DNA of 64,000 bases from Rhizobium sp. Root1220 (GTDB lineage: Bacteria; Pseudomonadota; Alphaproteobacteria; Rhizobiales; Rhizobiaceae), in assembly GCF_001426265.1 (NCBI RefSeq), contig NZ_LMDG01000012.1, positions 372,001-436,000 of the forward strand, read 5' to 3'. The notes under the pieces are model-generated. The model made no database searches. It had not been told where the DNA came from and was given only the letters and a program-made list of their open reading frames with translations. Positions 28,861-38,000 of this stretch are shown one piece after another; within the stretch, counting starts at the first letter, position 1, and every line of letters starts with the position of its first letter. A program made the position numbers and the translations under genes.

Positions 28861-29732
28861 GCCGTGTGTCTCCGCTGAAAGCCGTGGCGCGCCGCCAGCA
28901 TAGCATCGGCGACAGCCAGTGCGTCCCTGTTGATTGCGACATCGTGTACTCGAAAAATCGCCGCTCCCTGAAGGCGCAGCAGCACGCTCGTTGCTGCCGT
29001 TCCCGCGTCGCGGTCGGCTGCTTCGCGGCCAGTGATTGCACCGACGAAGCGCTTGCGCGACGTGCCGGCGAGCAAAGGCAATTCCAGAGCGTGCAGTTCA
29101 CTGAACCGCGCGATCAGATCCACGTTTTCCTGGGTGTCCTTGGCAAAGCCGAAGCCCGGATCGAGCACGATGCGCTCCCGGGCCACACCGGCCTCGAATG
29201 CAATCGCCAACGACCGCCCCAGGAACAGAAACTGGTCGTCGATGACGTCGGCAAGCTTCTCCCGGTCTCGGCCCGTGTGCATGATGCAGAGACCCGCACC
29301 GGTCTCGGCAGCGATCGCCGCGATCTCCGGCTCCCGCTGCAGTCCGTACACGTCGTTGACGACATGGGCTCCGGCGCTTACGGCAAGACGCGCCGTAGCG
29401 GCGCGGTAGGTGTCGATCGAAATCAGGGCATCGGTTTCGCCACGCAGCGCTTCGATCACCGGCAAAACACGCGCCTGCTCGTCCGAGGGACTGACGAAAT
29501 CGGCCCCGGGGCGCGTCGATTCTCCACCGATATCGACGATGTCAGCGCCGTCGCTGACAGCCCGGAGGGCATAAGCGACAGCAGCGTCGACACTGTCGTA
29601 GCGTCCACCGTCAGAGAAGGAATCCGGTGTCACATTGACGATCGCCATGATGGCGGCGCGAGCACCGAGCTCGATCTCACGGCCATGTGCGACGCGCCAG
29701 AAACTGCTTCCACGCTGTGCCACGGCATTCAT
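28857..29732 (-). CDS. folP: Dihydropteroate synthase
   Basis: This enzyme condenses dihydropterin pyrophosphate with p-aminobenzoate to form dihydropteroate; it is the sulfonamide target. The 291-residue product has the two family signatures, NVTPDSFSDGG and DIGGESTRPGA, and a TIM-barrel-like sequence after them (INDVYGL-type segment, LDPGFGFAKD, AGTSRKRF). It is the first gene of the folP-folB-folK operon, and its start is divergent from the DUF922 gene only 75 bp away. Confidence 0.95.
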   Translation of the reverse strand: MNAVAQRGSSFWRVAHGREIELGARAAIMAIVNVTPDSFSDGGRYDSVDAAVAYALRAVSDGADIVDIGGESTRPGADFVSPSDEQARVLPVIEALRGETDALISIDTYRAATARLAVSAGAHVVNDVYGLQREPEIAAIAAETGAGLCIMHTGRDREKLADVIDDQFLFLGRSLAIAFEAGVARERIVLDPGFGFAKDTQENVDLIARFSELHALELPLLAGTSRKRFVGAITGREAADRDAGTAATSVLLRLQGAAIFRVHDVAINRDALAVADAMLAARHGFQRRHTA

Positions 29733-29806
29733 CCTGTCGATCGAAAAAAGCGCCTCACGATATTGCGCTGGCCGTGCCTATGCCCCAAGCTCCGCCAAAC
29801 TTCAAC

Positions 29807-30448
29807 ATGAGTATTTGCATAATGCCTTCCGTACCGCGTTATATGCCCATCGTCTTTGCCTTTTCCATAGTCATGTCGACTTGCAATCCCGCGACTGCCG
29901 CTGTGGTTGCGACAAAGAGCTACTCCTACTTCACCATCAAGGGTAAGACGGCGGACGACCTCGACCTGCAACTGAGCACACGCGGTCCGACGGCGAACGG
30001 CTCGTCGGCACGCCATCCCGGAGCGACGAAGATCCGCTTTGGCGGCGAGGCGACCTACGTCCAGCACGACGGCCGGTGCAGCGTCGGCAGCGCGAAGGTT
30101 ACAGTCCATACGCAGATCATCCTACCGCGCTGGAGCAGCCGCAAGGGTGCGAGCAAGCAGCTGTCGATGATATGGGATGCGCTTTCCAGTGATATCAAGC
30201 GTCATGAGGAACGCCACGCGGAGATCGCCAGAAACCAGGCGCGAGCAATGGAAAAGCAGATTCTCGCCCTGCCGCCACAACGCAGCTGTGAGCGCATGCA
30301 GCAACTGGTGAGCGATGTGTCGACCCGGGGAATCGAAGAGCATGACAGGCTTCAGGCCCGATTCGATCGAGTCGAAGCGGTGAATTTCCAGAACAGGATG
30401 ATGCGCCTGCTGGACAACCGCCTCAAAATGTCAGGCGGAGAAAAATAG
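29807..30448 (+). CDS. DUF922-family predicted Zn-dependent secreted protein
   Basis: The 213-residue product has an N-terminal hydrophobic signal or lipoprotein-like segment (YMPIVFAFSIVMSTCNPATA) and an HxxxH motif in KRHEERHAEIARNQ, as expected for the DUF922 putative zinc protease family. A C-terminal helical stretch follows. Start choice is uncertain: in-frame ATGs at 29807, 29822 and 29843 all lack a strong ribosome binding site, and all keep the signal sequence. The cysteine before the mature part could be a lipid attachment site but is not in a perfect lipobox. Confidence 0.72.
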   Translation: MSICIMPSVPRYMPIVFAFSIVMSTCNPATAAVVATKSYSYFTIKGKTADDLDLQLSTRGPTANGSSARHPGATKIRFGGEATYVQHDGRCSVGSAKVTVHTQIILPRWSSRKGASKQLSMIWDALSSDIKRHEERHAEIARNQARAMEKQILALPPQRSCERMQQLVSDVSTRGIEEHDRLQARFDRVEAVNFQNRMMRLLDNRLKMSGGEK

Positions 30449-30585
30449 CTGATTCTCGGTCCAAAAGCGATCACGGAAGTTTAGCCGCGTAACAAATCTT
30501 GTGCGAAACGACAGTGTCCCCAGTGATTTACTGGTGATTTCTCGCCCTAGCTAAACCGAACACAACACGCTAATATTCAAACATT

Positions 30586-30725
30586 CGAAAGTTCAGGTTT
30601 CGTAAGCTAGAACTTTCGCTCCTGGGTTCTCCTGGCGCGTTGCGAAGCCGCGAACGATCCTCCCTCGTTCGTTGGTAATGCGCCTACCTAGCCTCGCTCG
30701 TCTTGCGGCCAGCGAGGCTTTTTTT
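30586..30725 (+). ncRNA. Candidate trans-acting small RNA with anti-SD loop
   Basis: In the gap between the DUF922 gene and the ferredoxin gene, the plus strand encodes three consecutive hairpins. Hairpin 1 is a perfect 9-bp stem (CGAAAGTTC at 30586-30594 with GAACTTTCG at 30610-30618). Hairpin 2 has an outer stem of 8 bp (GGCGCGTT at 30634 with AATGCGCC ending at 30684, one G-U pair) and an inner perfect 7-bp stem (CGAACGA with TCGTTCG, 30651-30671) capped by the loop TCCTCCC, complementary to Shine-Dalgarno sequences. Hairpin 3 is a perfect 8-bp intrinsic terminator with a T7 tail. A TAATAT at 30571-30576 could be a -10 element. The architecture resembles known alphaproteobacterial regulatory RNAs; expression is not shown. 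Confidence 0.68.
30691..30725 (+). terminator. Intrinsic terminator of the small-RNA candidate
   Basis: The arms GCCTCGCT (30691-30698) and AGCGAGGC (30711-30718) are followed by TTTTTTT. It is oriented for plus-strand transcripts; no matching U-tract exists for the minus-strand ferredoxin gene. Confidence 0.88.
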
Positions 30726-30737
30726 GCCTAGTTGAAA

Positions 30738-31061
30738 TCAAGCTTGGCGCTCGGGCACGTGAACGGTCAGGCCGTCGAGCGCGGCCTTCATCCTGATCTG
30801 ACAGGAAAGGCGCGAGGTCGGGCGTACGTCGAAAGCGAAGTCGAGCATGTCTTCTTCCATTGCTTCCGGCGGACCGACACGCTCCGTCCACTCTTCGTCA
30901 ACGTAGACGTGACAGGTCGCACAGGCGCAGGCGCCGCCACATTCAGCTTCGATGCCCGGCACAGAATTGCGCACGGCATTTTCCATAACGGTCGATCCCT
31001 GATCGACATCAAGATCGAAGCGCGTGCCGTCGAAGGCGACAATAGATAGTTTGGGCATCAT
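30738..31061 (-). CDS. 2Fe-2S ferredoxin, adrenodoxin type
   Basis: This is a small cytosolic electron carrier of 107 residues (106 from the second of two adjacent ATGs). Cluster ligands are visible as C41-x5-C47-x2-C50 (with an extra C45) and C87 in RLSCQIRM, the vertebrate/ISC-type pattern. Acidic stretches fit a redox-partner docking surface. No isc or P450 gene is adjacent, so the partner is unknown. Confidence 0.9.
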   Translation of the reverse strand: MMPKLSIVAFDGTRFDLDVDQGSTVMENAVRNSVPGIEAECGGACACATCHVYVDEEWTERVGPPEAMEEDMLDFAFDVRPTSRLSCQIRMKAALDGLTVHVPERQA

Positions 31062-31197
31062 GATTTCCGGTATTCGTCAACGGGAGGGTCTGGATTTTTC
31101 TTCCAACAATTCGGTGAAGCAGTCAACAACGACCGCCTGAGTCCTTCATCTCAGATTGAGAAGCGACATGCTTGTCAAAATGCGGCACGCGGAGCGC

Positions 31198-31241
31198 TAC
31201 AAAAAGACCCGTTGCTTCGAAATGGAGCAACAGGTCTTTTC
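31198..31241 (-). terminator. Intrinsic terminator after Hpt gene
   Basis: On the minus strand AAAAGACC-TGTTGCT pairs with AGCAAC-GGGTCTTTT across a loop of about 8 nt, ending in TTTTTGT. It lies 25-68 bp after the Hpt stop codon. Confidence 0.8.
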
Positions 31242-31265
31242 AAGACGGATTATCGCTGTTGGCGA

Positions 31266-31634
31266 CTAGCGGCAGAGCTTGAGAATGAAATTCTCGGCTT
31301 CCAGCACCGCCATCCCGACCGCCGCCATGCTGGCGGCATCGCCGGAATTGCCTTCCAGCGTTTCCGCGGCCTCGCACACCCGAAAGGCGCCAACGGAACC
31401 GGCCGCGCCCTTTAGACGGTGGGCTGCTGCCGCCACGGTCTTCGCCTCGCCAGAGGCGATCTCGCTCAGGCATGCCCGTGCCTGCCGAGCAAACATCTGC
31501 AAAACCTCGATTTCCAGTGCTTTGTCGCCCATCGTCTGGTTTGCCAGATGCACCAGATCCACGGGGCGTTCCTGCGAAGGGCGAGGTCCCTTGCAATTGT
31601 CGGGCGCTGCGAACGCGATACTTACTGCTGCCAT
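31266..31634 (-). CDS. Orphan Hpt (histidine phosphotransfer) protein
   Basis: The 122-residue protein consists mainly of one four-helix Hpt domain. The phospho-acceptor is His72 in AHRLKGAAGSVGA, the classical HxLKGxA motif. Such proteins shuttle phosphate between hybrid kinases and response regulators. No kinase or receiver gene is adjacent, so its partners are unknown. It is divergent from gpr across a 464-bp region with CtrA-like motifs. It is not ChpT, which has a different, dimeric pseudo-kinase fold and is longer. Confidence 0.85.
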   Translation of the reverse strand: MAAVSIAFAAPDNCKGPRPSQERPVDLVHLANQTMGDKALEIEVLQMFARQARACLSEIASGEAKTVAAAAHRLKGAAGSVGAFRVCEAAETLEGNSGDAASMAAVGMAVLEAENFILKLCR

Positions 31635-31737
31635 GTGCCAATTCTCCCGTCGTATATTCCCGCCGTTGTCTAGCCTTGCGGGCGCGCGGTGGCCATCGCG
31701 TTAAATTCGAGCACATTCAAGGCGGATTTCTCGAGAT

Positions 31738-31745
31738 ATGGTTAA
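31738..31745 (-). promoter_or_regulatory. CtrA-like half-site TTAACCAT
   Basis: TTAACCAT on the minus strand, 104-111 bp upstream of the Hpt start. It matches the half-site form reported for CtrA in Rhizobiales. Confidence 0.45.
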
Positions 31746-31803
31746 CGCACCGCAAACATCGCTAAGCCGTTGGTTTTCCGCGCATGCGCGATCTTCTATT
31801 GTG

Positions 31804-31818
31804 TTAACAATCCCTTAA
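31804..31818 (+). promoter_or_regulatory. CtrA-like full site TTAA-N7-TTAA
   Basis: The sequence TTAACAATCCCTTAA matches the full CtrA consensus TTAA-N7-TTAA exactly. It sits 281-295 bp upstream of the gpr start and 170-184 bp upstream of the divergent Hpt gene, so it could act on either. Confidence 0.55.
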
Positions 31819-32098
31819 TGTCGAGGCATTTGAGCAACCCCGTTAATTGTCTAGCAGGCGCGGATGTGTCACTACGATACTGCTGGGCGAGCTTTCCGGC
31901 ACCTGCCTTTGCTCGCCAAGTGGATAATGGTAATGTTTTGATACCGTCTGTATGAAAAAGCAGCTATCTACTCTGAAATGATATGCTTATCCGCCCTCGG
32001 AAACGTGGACGGAAGGGCTCAGAGGCAAAGGTTTGGTTCGGGCGAAGCGGGTCCGGATACATTGGTGAACCGGCTGAGATGTAACGAGGCGTAACGTA

Positions 32099-35000
32099 AT
32101 GGCGAACAACAAGTACAACGAGTCGATCGAGGACAAAGCGTTCAAGGCATTGGACGAAGCGCTCCAGATTGACTTCGAAGAAGACGATACGCCGTCGCTT
32201 AACGGCAAAACGCCCGACGCCCCGGAGGCCAAAGTGTCCGAAACACCAAGTGCGCGCAATAAGCAGGGTCAGGACAAGGCGCGGCGACGGCCTGCAGCCA
32301 ACACCCCTCGCCCGCCCGAGCCGACGTCGAGGGCACCAGCCTTTGCGGCCAACGACGGCAGCCGTATCACGCCGGCCTCGCTGCTGAAATCGCTCGAAAG
32401 CGGCACCAGCCGCTCGGCAATGCGCAACGCGACGATCGTCTCGCTCCTGTGGATCGTGGCTGGAATCGGTTTGATGGCCCTGCTTTATTCGCCACAGATC
32501 TGGCAGATCCGGACGACCGCCGACATTCTGGCTTTGCCTGGCTTGATCGCGGGCATCGTCGGCATCATCGTTCCTGTGCTGATGTTCTATGCATTTGCGA
32601 TCATGATGTCGCGCGCCCAGGATATGCGAAACGCCGCACGCTCCATGGCTGAAGTCGCGCTTCGCTTGTCCGAGCCGGAGACGGTTGCTTCCGAACGCAT
32701 CATGACGGTCGGCCAGGCCGTGCGCCGCGAAGTCTCAGCAATGAATGAAGGCATCGAGCGAACCATCGCCCGCGCCTCTGAACTGGAAACCCTCGTCCAC
32801 TCCGAGGTAAACGCGCTCGAGCGTAGCTATGCCGACAACGAGCTACGGGTCCGTGGCCTTGTTCACGAACTCGGCTCCGAGCGCGAGGCGATCGTCAACC
32901 ACGCTGAACGTATCCGCACGTCGATTACCGGTGTGCATGATCAATTGAAGGAAGACCTGTCTCTCGCCACCGAGGAGATCGCCGTTCGTCTTGCGACCTC
33001 AGGCGAAGCCTTTGCCTCCATGATAGACACCCGCGCCGCGGCTATCACTGAAAAGTCGGAATCCGCTATCCAGTCGCTCGGTTCGCTGCTCGCGGCAAAG
33101 ACGGATTCATTGCTGCAGACGCTGACCTCGTCGGGCTTCTCGCTTGCCAACGAGTTCGATACCCGCCTGGAATCCCTCACCTCCAGCCTCAGTGAGCGCG
33201 GCGACCACATCCTCACCCAGTTCGAGACCCGCGCGTCCACGATGGACAGCAGCGCTGACAAGCTGAACGCCGCACTCAACGACCGCGCCCGCCAGCTGAA
33301 CGAAATCCTCATCGCCCGCACCCGCGAGATCAGCGAAAGTCTGACGGGCGGCGAACGCAGCATCAGCGGCACCCTCGATGATGTGCTGTCGAAATTGAAC
33401 AGTGCGCTTGACGAGAAGGGCTCATCCTTCCGTCACAGCCTGCAGTCTACCGTCGATGACACGATCATGGACCTCGACCTGCGCTCCGGCTTCTTCGACG
33501 AGAGACTGCATGCAACCGTCGCACAGCTCTCGACTTCCTTCGACGACCGCGTTGCCGAATTCACGAACGCATTCGACAAGCGCGCGGGATCGCTCGATTC
33601 CAAGCTCATGGAAAGCCTCAACCGCATAAACGACACGCTGACCGGTGGCTCGGACTCGCTGAACGGCATACTTAGTTCCAGCATAGAGCGCATTGGCTCG
33701 TCGCTGACAGACCAGTCCTTTGCGCTTGCAACCACGTTTGCTACCGGCCAGGAAGTGCTGGAAAGCTCACTGACGAGCAAGGTCGACGAGGTTACCGGCG
33801 TCATCCACACGCGCACCGCCGAAATGACCTCGGCCCTCAGCCATGCGACCTCGGAGATATCCCTCGCTCTCGCATCAGGAACGTCGGATCTGCACAACAA
33901 TCTCTCCGCTCGCGCCACGGAATTCCGCGACACGCTGCTGACGACCACTTCCGACCTCAGCTCAGCCGTTTCCGCTGGCACCGAGCAGATCACCTCCGCC
34001 TTCGGTCGCGCTGACGATCTGAACACGATGATCTCCAAGCGCGCCGCCGACATTACCCAGGCCCTCGACTCCGCCCATGAGCGCATCGACGGCGTGATGG
34101 CAAATCGCGGCGACGCATTTACTGTCGCCCTCACCGATAGCCAGAATCGCTTCGAGAGCACGTTGGCCACCAGGTCCGAGGCGATCATAAATGCTGTCAG
34201 CGGCAGCCACGAGCGACTGGCGGAGACGCTCGACGACAAGGCAATGACACTGGCGATCTCTCTCGACGAGAGCCAGAACCGCTTTGAAGACACCCTCGGA
34301 AAGCGCGCGGAGGCAATCGCAAGCTCGATCGCTAGCGGCCATGAGCGACTGGCCGACACCCTCGATGAAAAGGCAATGTCGTTGGCGATAGCGCTCAATG
34401 AAAGCCAGAACCGCATAGGGGACACGCTCGACCAGCATGCCAGGGCGATCGCCGACTCGCTTGCGGGGGGGCATGAGAAACTGGCCGATACCCTCGATGA
34501 AAAGACGATGGCACTCGCCGTTTCGCTGAACGAGGGGCAAGCCCGGCTCGCGGATACGCTCGGCCACCACTCCGAGGCGATCGCAAAGTCGATCGTTGCC
34601 GGTCACGACACGATCACCGAGGCGCTCGACGACAGGTCGATGTCGCTTGCGATCTCTCTCAACGAGAGCGAAAACCGGCTCGCGGATACGCTCGGCCAGC
34701 ACGCCGAGACTATCGCCAACTCACTGGCATCGGGCCACGACCGTATCAATGACGCGCTTGATGAGCGTGTCATGGCGCTGGCCGTGTCGCTGAATGAAGG
34801 GCACAGCCGGATCGAGGATACCCTGTCGCGGCGCGTCGACACCATCGCGCATTCGATCGCAACAGTTCACGACCGCCTGTCCGATACGCTGGACGAAAAG
34901 GCAATGGCTCTCGCCATCTCCTTCGGCGACAGCCAGAGCCGTTTCGACGACGCGCTCGAGGCGCGCACCAACGCGCTGCTGGATACCGTCGCGGGAGCCG

Positions 35001-38000
35001 AGGCGCGGGTCGCCGGCGCATTCACCGACAAGGCGGATGCCATCCGCAATGCCTACACAGAGAACCATGAGCGTCTCGAACGTTCGCTCTCCGATCACGC
35101 GTCCGCGCTGGCCGGAACGCTGACGGGCGGCGGCGATCGCATTGACGCTCTCACCGGCAATGCGGCATCGCGTATCGAGAGCAGCCTATCGGGCGCCCAT
35201 CAGCGCCTCGAGGCGCTGCATGCCGATACTGCCGCACGCCTGGAGGGTGGGCTGGCAGCCGCGCACGACCGTTTCGAAGCGCTGACCGGGAACGCCACGA
35301 CGCGCATTGAGGGTGGCCTGAATTCCGCCCACGAGCGTATCCGCGCAACCCTTGAGGACCGTGAACAGGCGATCAGCCTCTCCCTGAGCGACGCCCACAA
35401 TCGCATCAGCGATACGCTTTCGGATCAGGCGACGACGATTGGCGCCTCGATCGCGACCAGCGTCGGCATGCTCGAAATGTCGCTCGAGGATCACGAAGTT
35501 TCGCTGCGCCAGGCGATCGACACCAGCGCCAAGGCGCTGGAAGATCGTTTGCGCGACAGCACCGGTCACATTGCCGGTCGCTTCCAGGACGCTGCCGGCG
35601 AGATTTCGCGCTCTGCCGAATCATTCTCGTCGCACCTCGATCAATCGATCGATGGCATGACAGGGCGTTTTGCCGAAACCGGTTCACGCGTCGAAGCGGG
35701 CTTGGCAACCCTCGAAAACCGCATCCGCGATGGTGTCGGAGGCGTTGCCGAGCAGGTTGATGCCGCTGGTAGCCGGCTTTCGACAACATTGTCAGATGGC
35801 ATTTCGCGCTTTAGCGCGCTTGGCGGAGAGGCCACCGGTCGCATCGCGACCGTGCTTGATGACAGTGCGACCAAATTTGTCGACATAATCGACGCCCGCA
35901 CCGCCAATCTCACCTCCGAGATCGACGATCGCACCTCGAGACTCACCACCGGCATCGACGCCCGAGCGACAAGCATCGGCGACGCGATGGATCGAGGCAG
36001 CGCCCACCTGGAAGAGCGCCTGTCGACGATGGATCGCGCCCTCACCTTCGGTCTCGACGCGGTAAACCGCACGATCGAAGGCAAGGCAGCGGGCCTTGCA
36101 ACTTCCTTGCGCAGCGCGGTTGCCGAGGTCAGCGAGGGCATGGACGGGGAAGCAGCCCGCGCTGCGGAAAGTCTCAGCCGAACCGGCCAACAGTTCACTG
36201 AAGGCCTTGACGCCCGCAGCGCCGAATTCACGCGTACCATGGGTGAGCGTTCCGAGCAGATTGTCAGCCGCGTTTCCGAAGCCCAGAACCGCCTGGCCGG
36301 ACAGGCGGCGGCTGTCGCGCAAACATTCTCCGAGGCCGGCAATGCGATCATCAACAAGGTTGCCGAAGCCGAAACGCTCGTCAGCGGCCAGGTTGGCGCC
36401 ATATCCCGCGCACTCAGCGACGCCCAGGCGACTTTCGAGAGCCACGGCACGGACATCCGCACCACCATCACCGGCGCCAGCGAGGAGATCGCCTCGACCA
36501 TGGCAGAGGTTGAGCGTGCGCTCGAAGCGCGCGGCAATGCGATCCGCTCCGGCCTGGAGGATCGCACCCGCGAGATCGACAGCACTTTGACCGACGTCGA
36601 GAAGGCTTTGGAAACGCGCGGAAACACGATCCGCGCGACACTCGACGAGCGCACGCGCGAGCTCAACTCGATGCTCTCCGGCCGTTCCGCCGAACTGACG
36701 CGCATACTCGACGAGACGGCGCAACCGTTGATCGATCGATATGCCGAAACCGGCAAGTCAGCGGCCGCGCGCATCGTCGCAGCAACCGAACAGAGCACCG
36801 AGCGCCTGAAGACCGAGAATGACGCACTGATCAACGCCATAGCAATGCGCACGGAAAGTGCGTCTTCGGCGGTCGACGCGATGGAGAACAGCCTGCTCGC
36901 CAACGTCAACAAGCTTATCGAGCGGTTGTCCGACAACGGCAACGCGATGGGTGCCATGATGAGCCGCGCCGCCGAAGACTTGACGGCCGTCGACAGCCGT
37001 CTTGGCGACACGACGTCGCGCTTCACCGAATCGGCCTCGAAAGCAGCGGAGATGGTTTCGGCCTCGACGCGCCTGCTCGAAGGCAAGGTCGATCGCCTGT
37101 CGGACATTTCCGGCCAGACGCTTGCGCAGGTGGGTGGCATCATCGGTCGCTTCGACGAACACTCCAAGGTGTTGGGTCAGGCCTCCAGCCTGCTCGCGGC
37201 GGCACAGTCGAACCTCGTCTCTACACTCGAGGATCGCGAAAGTGCGCTCCAAAACCTGTCTGTCGGGCTCGTTCAACGCTCGGAGGAAATAGAAAAGACC
37301 ATGCGGTCGCTCGGCGGTATGGTCGAGTCCGCGTTCGATCGTGCCGAACAGCGCTCCAACCAGGTGAGTGGCAATCTTCGCGAGAGCGTGCAGTCCTCGT
37401 TCTCAGATATCGGCCGCGTCCTCTCCGAAACCGAGAAGCGTGCCCAGGAAGCTGCGGAGTCGATGCGCAGCGCGCTCACAAAGGCGGGCGAAGAAGCAAA
37501 CGCGACGATCGAAGGTGCGTTCAGCAATGCCGAGCGGCGATCCGGCGAGCTTTCCACCCGGATGCGTGGCGGCCTGACGGCCTCTCTCTCGGATGTCGAG
37601 CGCATGCTTGGCGAAGCCGGCCGCGCGTCCGATGGAGCCGCCCAGCAGCTGCGCGAATCGCTTCGTGAGGCAGTTGACGAGGCGGTTAGCCGCTTCTCCG
37701 GCGCAACCGAGGAAATCCGGCGCTCCGCGGGCGATATCCGCAAGGAACTCGACATGACCCGCAGCGAACTGAAGCGCGGTGCCTTCGACCTTCCGGAAGA
37801 GGCCAAGGAAAGTGCTGCTGCGATGCGCCGCGCGGTTGCCGAGCAAATCAAGGCGCTGCAGGATATCTCGCATATCGTCGGCCGCTCCACGCAACAGCTG
37901 GAAATCTCCGAACCTGCCGCCCGCGCCCTGTCCGAGGTCCAGCCTGCCCCACGCCCAGCGCAACAGACGATTACTCAGCAAACGCAGCCCGCGACGCCGG

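Larger units (their letters stand above)
31635..32098. other. 464-bp intergenic region between Hpt gene and gpr
   Basis: No convincing gene is present. The region holds a minus-strand TTAACCAT (31738-31745), a perfect TTAA-N7-TTAA on the plus strand (31804-31818) and another GTTAATTG at about 31842. It is more AT-rich than its neighbours and should contain the promoters of both divergent genes. Confidence 0.6.

Noticed and set aside
34200-35050. Repeated DNA considered as a CRISPR array or transposon repeats
   Set aside because: The repeats are 66/132 bp, degenerate, in frame and explained by the 22-residue protein repeat of GPR.
35641-37167. 508-codon minus-strand open frame inside gpr
   Set aside because: Ser/Arg/Ala-rich antisense shadow of the repetitive helical region of gpr; no start signal or domain.
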